From Chitinophaga pinensis DSM 2588 (lineage in GTDB: Bacteria; Bacteroidota; Bacteroidia; Chitinophagales; Chitinophagaceae), in assembly GCF_000024005.1 (NCBI RefSeq), contig NC_013132.1:4582001-4646000 (forward strand): DNA of 64,000 bases. The letters run 5' to 3'. Positions 50,656-60,035 of this stretch are shown piece after piece. Each line of letters opens with the position of its first letter. The stretch's first letter is position 1. The position numbers and the translations under genes are program-made. Below the pieces are notes generated by a model. That model was given only the letters and a program-made list of their open reading frames with translations. It was not told the DNA's origin and searched no databases.

Positions 50656-52356
50656 TTAAATATCTCCTGCTTTTAATGCTTTCACGGCAAAATCACAGGC
50701 TCTTGCTGTCAATGCCATGTAGGTCAGCGAAGGGTTCTGACAAGCGGAAGAAGTCATACAGCTACCATCTGTGATAAAGACATTCTTTACGTCATGCAGC
50801 TGGTTGTTTCCGTTGAGTACAGATGTCTTCGGATCATGCCCCATGCGTGCTGTCCCCATCTCGTGTACGCATTCCCCTCCGACATAGTTATAGTCAAACC
50901 CTGACACATTGGAGAATCCACTTGCCTCCAGCATTTCCATGGCACTGGTCTGCATATCCTTCCGCATGGCTTTTTCATTGTCGCGGATACTGAATGCGAT
51001 CTTCGCCTGTGGTAATCCCCATTTATCTTTCAGTGCCGGATCCAGTGTCACCCTGTTGTCCGCATAAGGAAGTGTTTCTCCCCATGCGCCCAGCCAGAAT
51101 GCCCATTTACCCGGACGGGTGAATTTCTCTTTGAAGGACTTTCCGAATCCATCTTCTGTAAGACCTGTATACATCCAGCCTTCACGTTCTCCATATCCCT
51201 GGTAACCAAAACCGCGTACGTAATCGCTTTTAGACGATGTTGCGTCCAGATTACGGAAGCGGGGTATATAAATACCGGTAGGTCTTCTTCCTTCATAATA
51301 GCGGTCTTCCATTCCATGATAATCGCCCATAGCGCCTACCTTGAAGTGATGATCCATGAGGTGTCTGCCTACCAGATCATTGTTATTGCCTAATCCCTGG
51401 GGGAACTCAGCGGAGGTAGATTGCAGCAGTATAGATGCCGATCCGATGGTAGAGGCGTTCAGGAAGATGATCTTCGCATAAAAATCAATCACTTCTTTTG
51501 TTTCTGAATCGATCACTCTCACACCGTTGGCGCGTCCTTTTTCTTTATCGTACAGTATTTCTGCCACGATGGAAAAGGGGCGCAGCGTCATGTTGCCTGT
51601 AGCAGCAGCTGCCGGCAGGGTAGACGCATTACTGCTGAAATATCCGCCGTAAGGACATCCCCGGCTGCACAGGTTACGGTACTGACAAGGGGTACGTCCA
51701 TTCCAGCCTCTTGTAAGATTGGCGACGCGTCCGATAGTCACACAACGTCCGTCAAAACGTTGCTTTACCTGTTCCCGGAAATGTTTCTCCAGGATATTCA
51801 TTTCCATGGGAGGGAGGAAGTCTCCGTCCGGCAACTGCGAAAGCCCTTCGGCTTGTCCGCTGATGCCGGCAAACTGCTCCACATAACTGTACCAGGGCGC
51901 CAGATCCTTATAACGGATCGGCCAGTCGATGCCGTGACCGTCTTTGCTGTTGGCCTCAAAATCAAGGTCGCTCAGCCGGTAACTCTGACGTCCCCAGGTA
52001 AGGGAACGTCCACCTACCTGATAGCCTCTGATCCAGTGGAAGGGCTTTTCCTGTACATAAGGATGGTCCTTATCGCGTACAAAAAAATGCCTGTTTCCTT
52101 CGTCATACTCCGCGCTCTGGATCGGATCCTCTTCGCGGTCTTTTTCTGTATTCATGCCGCCGTGGGTAAATTCCCAGGGCATTTTCAAGGTAGTCGGGTA
52201 GTCCTTTACATGTTCTACGTTGCGACCTCTTTCAAGTACGAGGGTTTTTAACCCCTGCTGGCATAGTTCTTTAGCCGCCCAGCCGCCGCTGATGCCGGAT
52301 CCTATGACAATGGCATCATACGTACGCAGCTGTGCGCTTTTCGTATTCAGGTTCAT
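50656..52356 (-). CDS. GMC family oxidoreductase (large flavin subunit of a membrane dehydrogenase)
   Basis: 566 residues. FAD-binding Rossmann motif DAIVIGSGISGGWAAKELC at the start, TWGRQSYRLSDLDFE in the middle, and the catalytic-end string MGTARMGHDPKTSVLN followed by FITDGSCMTSSACQNPSLT. It resembles the flavin subunits of gluconate 2-dehydrogenase-type complexes. The preceding gene encodes the small subunit 3 of such complexes, so the two likely form one periplasm-facing dehydrogenase. A cytochrome subunit is not next to them. It is the last gene of the long - strand run. Substrate unknown. Confidence 0.87.
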   Translation of the reverse strand: MNLNTKSAQLRTYDAIVIGSGISGGWAAKELCQQGLKTLVLERGRNVEHVKDYPTTLKMPWEFTHGGMNTEKDREEDPIQSAEYDEGNRHFFVRDKDHPYVQEKPFHWIRGYQVGGRSLTWGRQSYRLSDLDFEANSKDGHGIDWPIRYKDLAPWYSYVEQFAGISGQAEGLSQLPDGDFLPPMEMNILEKHFREQVKQRFDGRCVTIGRVANLTRGWNGRTPCQYRNLCSRGCPYGGYFSSNASTLPAAAATGNMTLRPFSIVAEILYDKEKGRANGVRVIDSETKEVIDFYAKIIFLNASTIGSASILLQSTSAEFPQGLGNNNDLVGRHLMDHHFKVGAMGDYHGMEDRYYEGRRPTGIYIPRFRNLDATSSKSDYVRGFGYQGYGEREGWMYTGLTEDGFGKSFKEKFTRPGKWAFWLGAWGETLPYADNRVTLDPALKDKWGLPQAKIAFSIRDNEKAMRKDMQTSAMEMLEASGFSNVSGFDYNYVGGECVHEMGTARMGHDPKTSVLNGNNQLHDVKNVFITDGSCMTSSACQNPSLTYMALTARACDFAVKALKAGDI

Positions 52357-52403
52357 GACCGTGGTGTTTACCGGTAGGGATAATTACAATTTGAAATTCC
52401 TTG

Positions 52404-52985
52404 TTATTCAGTTGCCCAGGCTTTCTGGCCGGGTCTAAGTACGACTGATCCTGTATAATGGCCCGGTACATAATCATAGGCAAGGCCATGTGTGGCGCCT
52501 TCCATAGAAGTACAATAACCGATGACCGTATACTTTTTCATGATAACGAAGAAGGAATCTCCCAGTACTTTGTGAGAGATCTTTCCTGCAATGCCCTTAT
52601 AGGGCCTGTCCCTTTTTTCAAAATGAGCGGCTACCGCTTCCTGTTGTGCTGTTGTACAACGCGTGAATGCCAGTTTATAATGTTGTCTTGCGTATGCATC
52701 GACTTCTTCCAGCCCTTCGATAAATCTGTTCTGTTCTTTTTTTGGTGTACAGTCTTTGACCATCCTGATAATAAAGGGCGTAACACCTGCGGCTTTTGCT
52801 CCGGGAGTATCCGTCGCAGGGATAATCGTTTCCGCCAGTTCAGTGATCAGTTCGCGGTAAGCATCCTGCTGCAATTTGTCCAGTGCAGGCGTGCCGTAAA
52901 GGCTGCGAAATCTGATACCGGCCCAGGCGGCAGCACCGGCTCCGGAGAGCAGCAGCAGACCACCGATGGCTTTTCTTCTGTTCAT
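52404..52985 (-). CDS. Gluconate 2-dehydrogenase subunit 3 family protein
   Basis: 193 residues. The N-terminus MNRRKAIGGLLLLSGAGAAA looks like a twin-arginine (Tat) signal, fitting export of a folded flavin partner along with this small subunit. The mature part has the family pattern LITELAETIIPATDTPGAKA, then FIEGLEEVDAYARQHY and ATHGLAYDYVPGHY. It overlaps the hydrolase gene by four bases (ATGA) and lies 47 bases before the GMC subunit gene. Confidence 0.85.
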   Translation of the reverse strand: MNRRKAIGGLLLLSGAGAAAWAGIRFRSLYGTPALDKLQQDAYRELITELAETIIPATDTPGAKAAGVTPFIIRMVKDCTPKKEQNRFIEGLEEVDAYARQHYKLAFTRCTTAQQEAVAAHFEKRDRPYKGIAGKISHKVLGDSFFVIMKKYTVIGYCTSMEGATHGLAYDYVPGHYTGSVVLRPGQKAWATE

Positions 52986-53767
52986 TTTTTACGCTTGAAT
53001 TGCAGCATCCATTCATAGATGCTCATGTTGTCAATACTGTCCCTGTAAGCAGGGTCATAAAACTCATGCCAGCCTGTATGTCCTTTATCGTGTTTTGTAA
53101 GCTTTACCAGCCCTTTCTGATAGTGGTTGGTACTATCTATGCAGCGGAGGCTATTTTCGAGAAATTGAGGCTCCGCAGTGCCTGCAAAGTACCATGCGTG
53201 TAGACCTGCATCAGTGACCAGTTTGAACTTACCGTAATTTTCCGGATACATCGGGGCCGGAGACATAGGTACAGTGGCTGCGATACGGGATGTCAGGTGT
53301 TTGGTATCTGTCATGGACATCAGCGTACACCATCCGCCTGCGCTGTAACCTGTCAGGTAAATGCGCGAAGAATCGATGGGATACTTCTTCAGTACATCAT
53401 TCAGAATAAATTCCAGCTGTGGCGGATTGATACCCCAGCTTTCAGCCAGCGGTGCCAGTACGACAAATTTGTACAGCTTACCGTCTGTTTTATTAACCGC
53501 CTGAATTTTACGGCCTTCCTTGATCTGACGGGGAATACCTTCCCGGAAGAGTTTGGAAATGTCGTGACCTGCAATACTTCTGCCATGAAAGCAGATAATC
53601 AGTGGATACTTTTCCTTTGCACTTCCCTGCGGAACGTGCAGTAAAGCCGGCACTTTGTGCCATTCATCGGTCGGGACGGTGATCTCCCTGAAATCGCCCA
53701 GGGGACCAGGGGCGCCTGCCATTGTCAGGACAATCAACAGGGCCAGGATTAATACTCGTTTCATCAT
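52982..53767 (-). CDS. Exported alpha/beta hydrolase (PHB depolymerase-like / phospholipase-carboxylesterase type)
   Basis: 261 residues. Signal peptide 1 to about 17. ICFHGRSIAGHD marks the oxyanion region, and the nucleophile Ser lies in YLTGYSAGGWCTL (GxSxGG). The likely His is in KGHTGWHEFYDP. Similar secreted esterases act on polyesters, feruloyl esters or acylated sugars; with an exopolysaccharide cluster upstream, removal of acyl groups from polysaccharide is plausible but unproven. It overlaps the dehydrogenase subunit 3 gene and follows the acyltransferase with no gap. Confidence 0.78.
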   Translation of the reverse strand: MMKRVLILALLIVLTMAGAPGPLGDFREITVPTDEWHKVPALLHVPQGSAKEKYPLIICFHGRSIAGHDISKLFREGIPRQIKEGRKIQAVNKTDGKLYKFVVLAPLAESWGINPPQLEFILNDVLKKYPIDSSRIYLTGYSAGGWCTLMSMTDTKHLTSRIAATVPMSPAPMYPENYGKFKLVTDAGLHAWYFAGTAEPQFLENSLRCIDSTNHYQKGLVKLTKHDKGHTGWHEFYDPAYRDSIDNMSIYEWMLQFKRKK

Positions 53768-54928
53768 TTAGTGTTTTGTACTCAGTGTGCTTGCCTTTAC
53801 CGGTGTGTTGCCGGTAGTGAACCTGTCTTTAAGTTGAATAAATCGTTGTTCTATCAGGTGAAAGCTGAGTAGCGCAAAAGCATATACGATGGGAATATCC
53901 AGGAGGAATAACCAGTATTTGTTGCTTTCGCTGACAGGGATCCATCTTTCTACCAGCTGCGTTTGTATGACCCAATGCAAAATGTACATACCGTAGGAGA
54001 CCTTCCCGATGGAAACCAGGATGTTATTCTCCAATATCCTTTTTATAAAATTGCCGGCGAAGCTGCTATAGCTGGAAACCAGCAGCAGGATCAGTGAGGC
54101 AGCACAGAGATTCAGCACCGTATAATACCATACATGCTGATAGCTGTTGATGTCACCAAAATTGTAACCCATGGACGTAGGCAGGGAATGACCGTGACTT
54201 TCAGTAAAGTAGTTAGTCAGTCCGGCAAACAGGGCAAGGGCACCACTCAGTACAAACAGCCATTCCGGACGTTTGATACGGTCTTTCAGACTTAATAAGG
54301 GAATCGCCATTCCGGTAAAGAAGGCATCCAGATGACTGAAGGGAAACCAGTAAATGACGTCGAAAATCTCAAAAGTCGTCTTACCGCTTTGTGCCAGGTA
54401 ATTGCCGAATGACCAGCGAAAAACCGGGCCTGCGATCAGCACTGCTACCAACAGGGCGCGTAGTGAAGACCGGGACAGCAGGAAGATGACAAACGGGAAG
54501 AACAGGTAAAACTGCTCTTCTACGCATAAAGACCAGAAATGCGTGTATACAGGGCTTTCATGCCAGCTGTTCGTGATCCTGGTCAGATTGAAGGTATAGG
54601 AATATAAATAGGGCAGGTCATGGAAATATCCGGGAGGAAAAGCCGTAAAGAGACAGATGATTACAAATACCGTCAGATAGATGTAATACAGCGGGAAGAT
54701 GCGCAGGCTTCTCCTGATCCAGAATTTTTTGAGGCGTTGGGGTAATGAGGCCGGTTTTTCTTTCTCCTTCAGTAAGATACTGCTGATAAGAAATCCCGAC
54801 AGCACAAAGAAAAGCTGCACACCCATCCAGCCAAAGCGGATAATACCGAAATGGAAGGCCATTACCAGTAAGATGGCGATGGCGCGGATGCCGTCCAGAC
54901 TTTTAATATAATTTGGCTGTGTTTGCAT
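53768..54928 (-). CDS. Acyltransferase 3 family membrane protein
   Basis: 386 residues with about ten membrane helices. IKSLDGIRAIAILLVMAFHF carries the conserved Arg and His of the OafA/NodX family, and GWMGVQLFFVLSGFLISSIL the next helix. These proteins add acetyl or other acyl groups to polysaccharides at the inner membrane. Start and stop abut its neighbours (TAATG overlap upstream, no gap downstream), so it is in the middle of the operon. It may modify the exopolymer made by this cluster. Confidence 0.88.
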   Translation of the reverse strand: MQTQPNYIKSLDGIRAIAILLVMAFHFGIIRFGWMGVQLFFVLSGFLISSILLKEKEKPASLPQRLKKFWIRRSLRIFPLYYIYLTVFVIICLFTAFPPGYFHDLPYLYSYTFNLTRITNSWHESPVYTHFWSLCVEEQFYLFFPFVIFLLSRSSLRALLVAVLIAGPVFRWSFGNYLAQSGKTTFEIFDVIYWFPFSHLDAFFTGMAIPLLSLKDRIKRPEWLFVLSGALALFAGLTNYFTESHGHSLPTSMGYNFGDINSYQHVWYYTVLNLCAASLILLLVSSYSSFAGNFIKRILENNILVSIGKVSYGMYILHWVIQTQLVERWIPVSESNKYWLFLLDIPIVYAFALLSFHLIEQRFIQLKDRFTTGNTPVKASTLSTKH

Positions 54929-56607
54929 TATTGCTGAATGGGATAATAGGTGACTGTTACGTTAGGTGGCAGCAATGGTTTATATGCTGCCAGTTTGTTG
55001 TATAACGAAGTGGCCTCCGCAGGGTCTACTGCATAAAAGAATACTTCATCTCCGCCACAGATCACATTGTTTGTAATCTTCCAGGAGGCGACTTTCTTCC
55101 ATTGCTGCAGCAGTTTGCTGTCAAACCAGGTATCGTATACGACCGCTATCTTCACTTTTTCCTTTTCGCTGAATTGTTGTAAGAACTCCGGAGAATACTG
55201 TCCATGCAGTTTTCCGGCGGCTACTTCATTATTTCCCAGACCCCAGAGGTCCAGTATTTTATTATTGGATAGATAACTTACTGCGCCTACGTCATTCGCT
55301 GCAATTGCTGTATGCTGATAACTGCTATGCAGGAAGGTACCCATCTGGAACTGCTGTTCATAGATGTTACCTGCTGCTGCCGGCAGATTATGAAACGCGC
55401 CCAGGGCCCTGAAAGGCAAGGGCGCACACAAGAACAGTAACAGGAAGGCGCCGACTGCTTTTTCCAGCAGAGAATAGGTCCTTGCTGCGTTCTTCAGCTG
55501 TAATACGAAGTAATACAACAGGATCGCCACCACTGTCAGGTCCAGCGCTACAAGATAAGCCTCATAGCGGAACAGCCAGCCGACTGCTGCCAGGGCCATA
55601 TGCAGGAAAGTGTTCACCAGCGGAATACAAGCCAGCTGTTTCACTTTACTGATTGTATTGACATTGTCTGCATTCGGACGGAGTACCAGTATCAAAGCAG
55701 GGATGATCAGCAACAACCTTATTACCGTCGTACCGGAAAGAGAAGACGAGCCTTCCGGATAATAACGGTTCGTAAAGATGTTGACCATGGTATTATTACC
55801 GTAAAGCAGTTTATAAATCAGGATCTCCTGTATACTGCTCATTAGCTGGGAGCCTCCGCCTGTCAGCTTGCTGGCTTTCAGCAGTACGGAGTTAGGCAGG
55901 AAATAACCGCCATGCTGTACAGAAATATATCCGAAGACGATCAGGGGTACCAGCGACAATACAAGCACTACGCCTGTCTGTTGCCAGCGCCTGTTATAAA
56001 TACCGGCTACTACTACACCTGCGAGCAGGAATAAAGATTCGAAGCGGGCGAGTATTGCCAGTCCGGATACCAGTGAAAGCAACAGTACCTGGTTACGCGT
56101 GGTATTATCAGGTTGCAGAAACGGAACAGACAGATATAACATCCACACGGCCAGAAAGGCATGTAGCATATGTTCCATACCACTCGCCACCATCACGGGT
56201 ACAGGTACCAGTATAACGAGGGCGAGCAGGGTAATGCATCTTACGGGCGCACTAAGACTGAAGCGCTGTAATAAGAGGTCTGTCATATATACCAGCAGGA
56301 ATGCAAAACATACGTTGATGTAAAAAGGCATCCAGATGCTGTTGATACCAGCTTTAAAACAAGCAGCGAGTATCAGGGTGTACAAAGGGGAGGAGCTGGC
56401 TGCGCTGAACTCCTGCGCATTGATACCCCATACGCCATGCAAAGCAAAATTCTTTGCGATTGCCATGTGAATGAAAGTATCGTCCAGCGGGTAACAGAAA
56501 TGGCCACCCGTGTGTGCCAGTACCTGACGGCAGGCAAGCGCCAGCACTACTGTAAGAAACAGTAGTGTGGCAATAACCGGGTAGTGTTTTTGAAAATAAT
56601 ATCTCAT
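54928..56607 (-). CDS. Polytopic GT-C-like membrane protein, possible glycosyltransferase
   Basis: 559 residues with about 11-12 membrane helices. The first outer loop has CYPLDDTFIHMAIAKNFALH, with the double Asp pattern typical of GT-C glycosyltransferases, followed by AASSSPLYTLILA. The C-terminal 150 residues form a soluble part (GAVSYLSNNKILDLWGLGN). Likely a polyprenyl-phosphate-sugar-dependent transferase of the exopolysaccharide cluster. Donor and acceptor unknown. It shares a one-base overlap with the acyltransferase gene. Confidence 0.72.
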   Translation of the reverse strand: MRYYFQKHYPVIATLLFLTVVLALACRQVLAHTGGHFCYPLDDTFIHMAIAKNFALHGVWGINAQEFSAASSSPLYTLILAACFKAGINSIWMPFYINVCFAFLLVYMTDLLLQRFSLSAPVRCITLLALVILVPVPVMVASGMEHMLHAFLAVWMLYLSVPFLQPDNTTRNQVLLLSLVSGLAILARFESLFLLAGVVVAGIYNRRWQQTGVVLVLSLVPLIVFGYISVQHGGYFLPNSVLLKASKLTGGGSQLMSSIQEILIYKLLYGNNTMVNIFTNRYYPEGSSSLSGTTVIRLLLIIPALILVLRPNADNVNTISKVKQLACIPLVNTFLHMALAAVGWLFRYEAYLVALDLTVVAILLYYFVLQLKNAARTYSLLEKAVGAFLLLFLCAPLPFRALGAFHNLPAAAGNIYEQQFQMGTFLHSSYQHTAIAANDVGAVSYLSNNKILDLWGLGNNEVAAGKLHGQYSPEFLQQFSEKEKVKIAVVYDTWFDSKLLQQWKKVASWKITNNVICGGDEVFFYAVDPAEATSLYNKLAAYKPLLPPNVTVTYYPIQQ

Positions 56608-56622
56608 TATCAGAAATTACGC

Positions 56623-57351
56623 TTATTTACTCATGGTGCGTGCCTGTGACTGTAATACAGCTTCTTCAAAGCTTACACCGATCAGTCTTTCCAGTTCGAT
56701 TTTAGCCTGTCTGATATCTCTTTCCAGCATCACTTTTCTCACCATTTCCTCATTATAGCTTCTGTAAGCGATGTTCAGTGTTTCTACGGATACATCTTTA
56801 TCTCCGCTGGAGAATTTTTCTTCCGTCTGTTTGTAGTGATTGTACACGTCTTCCAGCAGCGGTACTTCCAGCTCCATCATTTTTTTGTTGGCAGCGTACA
56901 GTTCGTATGCATTCAATACGTCTGCTTTTATTTTCAGCTGTTCTTCCTCCTTCATAGCGATGATCACTTTCTTTTCTGCCTTCGCGATCTTTACATCATT
57001 AGGGATGGTGATCAGATTGCCGATAGGCACCGTCAGTGAGAAGTTGTACCTCGGAAAGAAGGTGGCGTTGTTACTGTTGTTCTTCAGTGTGTACTCGTTG
57101 AGGTTACCGGATGCCTGTAACATGTTGAGCCATCCTGCTTTTGCTTTGTTCGTCTCGTACTTATTCACTTTCAGTTTTGCATCGTGTACTTTCAGCGCGG
57201 GGTTCTGCATGGCAAGCTCCACCAATACGACTTTCAGTTGTGCTACTTCGGGGGAATCGATCAGAGGGATATAAAGGCTTGTTTCTTTTCTCTGCGCGTT
57301 TGCGAACAGACAGCCAAGCAAGCCAATAATAATGAAAAGTCCCTTTTTCAT
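56623..57351 (-). CDS. Short TolC-family outer membrane efflux-like protein
   Basis: 242 residues. Signal peptide 1-19 (ANAQ). The rest is TolC-like, with a long helix pair (LELAMQNPALKVHDAKLKVN-like start, here LVELAMQNPALKVHDAKLKV), a short barrel strand pair (FFPRYNFSLTVPIGNLITIP) and a second helix pair (ELEVPLLEDVYNHYKQTEEK). Full TolC proteins have two such repeats and over 400 residues; this has one. Three or six copies could still form a channel. Placed in the exopolysaccharide operon, it may help export or envelope anchoring. Confidence 0.78.
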   Translation of the reverse strand: MKKGLFIIIGLLGCLFANAQRKETSLYIPLIDSPEVAQLKVVLVELAMQNPALKVHDAKLKVNKYETNKAKAGWLNMLQASGNLNEYTLKNNSNNATFFPRYNFSLTVPIGNLITIPNDVKIAKAEKKVIIAMKEEEQLKIKADVLNAYELYAANKKMMELEVPLLEDVYNHYKQTEEKFSSGDKDVSVETLNIAYRSYNEEMVRKVMLERDIRQAKIELERLIGVSFEEAVLQSQARTMSK

Positions 57352-57357
57352 ACTTTG

Positions 57358-58800
57358 TTATTTAGATTTTGAAAGATTATACTTTACTTTAATTGATATG
57401 CCGAGAATGGCATTGAGAAATATTGAGGATTCAACCAGGCCGGCTGCTTCCTGCGCATATTGCGCAACAAGGATAGCATACAGTACCGCAGCGATGCCTA
57501 TTAACAATAGCTTATTGAGTTCATGTTCCTCCCTGAAGTAATTCTTCACGGCATAGTGGACACCCATATATGTATAGAGACACACGATGATTAATCCTAT
57601 CCATCCCAGTTCGAGTACCGCTCGCAGATAACCACTGTCCGGCTGTAATCCCGCAAGACGGTGTCCGGGGTTATAAGTAACACCATCATTACCTACAGTC
57701 ATCACACCTCCACCAATAGGGTGGGAGTACATATAAGGCTGTATCCCGTGTCTGTTCACATCACGAAGGTTCAGTGATTCGTCCTGACTACCCATGAAGG
57801 CCGTACGGAAGCGGATGATGGTCGGGTTGCTGTAGAACGGTCCGAACAGCAGTGCCAGCATACCGAATGTGAAGAGGGCGGCTGCGATCAGGGTATTCCT
57901 GTTGTGCAGGTTTACCAGGAAGAAAAGCAGTAATCCGACAGGCAGCATCACATAGGCGGTACGTGTACCGGAATATCCCAGTGCCAGCAGGTGTACAATG
58001 ATCATGAAAATCAGGATCAGCTTTTTAGGGATACCGATAACGGCCTGTTTAGCGGTCAGCAATACAATACAGATTATGGTACTACAGGCCATCAGTACAC
58101 CGAAAGCTGCAGGATCAGCCATAAAGGAAAATATCCTTGCACGGCCCTGAATCATCACCGTTTTGAACTTGTCAGGGTTCATCGCGATATAGGCTCTTTC
58201 GAAGGGTAGTAGCCCTACTGCCTGTTGCAGACAGCCATACAGTGCGGCGGCTGTTGTCAGCGCCAGCCAGAATTTAAAGAACTTATAGATATCATTCCAG
58301 CCATTCAATACTTTCAGTGTAATGAACAGGAAGATGAAATTTCGGATGTATACCCTGATAAAGATGAACCAGCCCTGGATGGAGAACATGTTCGGATTGA
58401 AGCACTGTATCAGCATATACGCGGTATACACGTATAGTACCAATAAGAGCGGATCCTTGAAAAACTCTACGTTTGATTTCTCTTTATTCTTTTTATCGAA
58501 GATAGCGCCCGCCAATACCAGCAACAGGAAGAGGTCCATTACCACGCCCACCGGCATAGTCGTTTTAGCCATTCTTTCCGGTACGTGTATGATAAAGGAG
58601 ACGACGATATAGAAATAATAACCGAGACGGAAATTGATCGCACTTACTACTGCAAAGCCCAAACCAATGATGGCGCCAAACAGCGCAATGCTGAATTTCG
58701 CATCCATGGAGGAGATATAGGCAATAGCCGGTACGGCGATCACCCATAACAGGATGAACAGGTATATTACGGTATTTCTTTTAGCCTGCTGACTGTACAT
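57358..58800 (-). CDS. O-antigen ligase / Wzy-type polymerase family membrane protein
   Basis: 480 residues with about 12 membrane helices and a large outer loop around 320-400 (the region NLRDVNRHGIQPYMYSHPIG and GHRLAGLQPDSGYLRAVLEL), the usual place of the active site in O-antigen ligases and Wzy polymerases. The His and Arg residues in this loop fit the family. It would join repeat units or attach the chain. Neighbours are the 38-residue membrane protein upstream and the TolC-like gene six bases downstream. Confidence 0.83.
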   Translation of the reverse strand: MYSQQAKRNTVIYLFILLWVIAVPAIAYISSMDAKFSIALFGAIIGLGFAVVSAINFRLGYYFYIVVSFIIHVPERMAKTTMPVGVVMDLFLLLVLAGAIFDKKNKEKSNVEFFKDPLLLVLYVYTAYMLIQCFNPNMFSIQGWFIFIRVYIRNFIFLFITLKVLNGWNDIYKFFKFWLALTTAAALYGCLQQAVGLLPFERAYIAMNPDKFKTVMIQGRARIFSFMADPAAFGVLMACSTIICIVLLTAKQAVIGIPKKLILIFMIIVHLLALGYSGTRTAYVMLPVGLLLFFLVNLHNRNTLIAAALFTFGMLALLFGPFYSNPTIIRFRTAFMGSQDESLNLRDVNRHGIQPYMYSHPIGGGVMTVGNDGVTYNPGHRLAGLQPDSGYLRAVLELGWIGLIIVCLYTYMGVHYAVKNYFREEHELNKLLLIGIAAVLYAILVAQYAQEAAGLVESSIFLNAILGISIKVKYNLSKSK

Positions 58801-58814
58801 AATAATTGAACACT

Positions 58815-58931
58815 TTAAAAAAACATGATCTTCAGGAATAGCAATATCATCGTGAGCGCTACGAAAAGCAGCAGCATGGACTCGTGAAACGCGTTACTGA
58901 TACCCGGTTTGTATTTCTTTTTTACAGCCAT
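58815..58931 (-). CDS. Small single-helix membrane protein of 38 residues in the exopolysaccharide operon
   Basis: Reads MAVKKKYKPGISNAFHESML in its first 20 residues and continues into one hydrophobic helix (LLFVALTMILLFLKIMFF). The basic N-terminus and single C-terminal helix suggest an inner-membrane peptide with its tail in the cytoplasm. It starts three bases after the acyltransferase stop, ends 14 bases before the polymerase/ligase ATG, and leaves little non-coding space between the genes, which argues that it is real. No family is recognised. Confidence 0.7.
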   Translation of the reverse strand: MAVKKKYKPGISNAFHESMLLLFVALTMILLFLKIMFF

Positions 58932-58934
58932 TGA

Positions 58935-60017
58935 TTAAGGCGTTTTCGGTGTTGCCACCGTCTGCGGATTAGAAGGAGGCGCAGTGAAGGGACCTGTGAA
59001 CAGGAATCCCAGTCTGAGCCGCATACATAACCTGTAAACGATGATGGAAAAAAAGATTGCGATAAAGATCAATAGTAACAAGGTAATCACTATATGCTGC
59101 CTCAAAGGGGTGGCGATCATAAAGTACCTGATCACCGAAACAATCGGCACGTGCAGCAGATAGATATATAATGAGTAATGCCCGAATGTCTTCAGAATAG
59201 GCATTGCTTTATACTTCGATAACTGAAAAGACAGCATGATCGTAAAAAGACTCCCTACCAGCGCTATTCCTGTATACAGGAACAGGTTCATTTGCTGGTG
59301 ATGCAGGAAATAATACTGGCACACTGCAAAAACGGGGAGCAGTATAAGCAATCCGTATGCCGAAGACAGTTTATCCTGTGTTTTTTCAGCGAAAAAATAA
59401 CTTGCCGTAAGGTTACCAATACAGAAAAAGATGTAATGTAAGGCAATATCATATAGTGTGCTGATACTGTTTACAAGAGGGGCAATGGCCAGCAACGCCA
59501 GGGAAACAAGCACCTGGGCGAATTTGTCGTAGCGGAAAAGTTTTGCTACCAGCAGATACAGTAAGGTTACATTAAATAATGCGAATAAATACCATAACTG
59601 GTCAAGATGGCGGGGTTGTATCAGAATATTCAGGTAATCGGCGCCTGTACGATGGGCGTTAACAACTGATGAGAAAAGTATTTGCAGGGAGATCTGGATG
59701 AACGCCCACAGCAGATAGGGATACAACAATGTATTGACACGGGTAACAAAAAAGCCGGTTTCTCCTTTCCGGGCTATGCTTCTTTCGAAGAACAGCCCGG
59801 AGAGAAAGAAAAACAGTGGCATACGGAAACTGTAGAACATGTTATTGCCGTCAATGAGCCATTGAGGGACAATAACACCGCTGCTCTTCAGTCCGAAGAT
59901 AACATGCCTGTATACGACCAGGATGATGGCTATGCCCTTGGCATAGTCAATCCACCCCAGCCGGTTGGCTTCGGGAGGTTTAAAGTTGAATAATTCCTTA
60001 AGAGTGAAGCTTTGCAT
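58935..60017 (-). CDS. Acyltransferase family membrane protein
   Basis: 360 residues with about ten membrane helices. RLGWIDYAKGIAIILVVYRH holds the Asp, Lys and His typical of the acyltransferase 3 / acetyltransferase fold, and NMFYSFRMPLFFFLSGLFFE the next pair of helices. It would add acetyl or succinyl groups to the exopolymer or its lipid-linked unit. It lies 18 bases after the Wzc-type kinase gene and is one of two such enzymes in the cluster. Confidence 0.87.
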   Translation of the reverse strand: MQSFTLKELFNFKPPEANRLGWIDYAKGIAIILVVYRHVIFGLKSSGVIVPQWLIDGNNMFYSFRMPLFFFLSGLFFERSIARKGETGFFVTRVNTLLYPYLLWAFIQISLQILFSSVVNAHRTGADYLNILIQPRHLDQLWYLFALFNVTLLYLLVAKLFRYDKFAQVLVSLALLAIAPLVNSISTLYDIALHYIFFCIGNLTASYFFAEKTQDKLSSAYGLLILLPVFAVCQYYFLHHQQMNLFLYTGIALVGSLFTIMLSFQLSKYKAMPILKTFGHYSLYIYLLHVPIVSVIRYFMIATPLRQHIVITLLLLIFIAIFFSIIVYRLCMRLRLGFLFTGPFTAPPSNPQTVATPKTP

Positions 60018-60035
60018 TTTTGGGTAAACTTTTGG

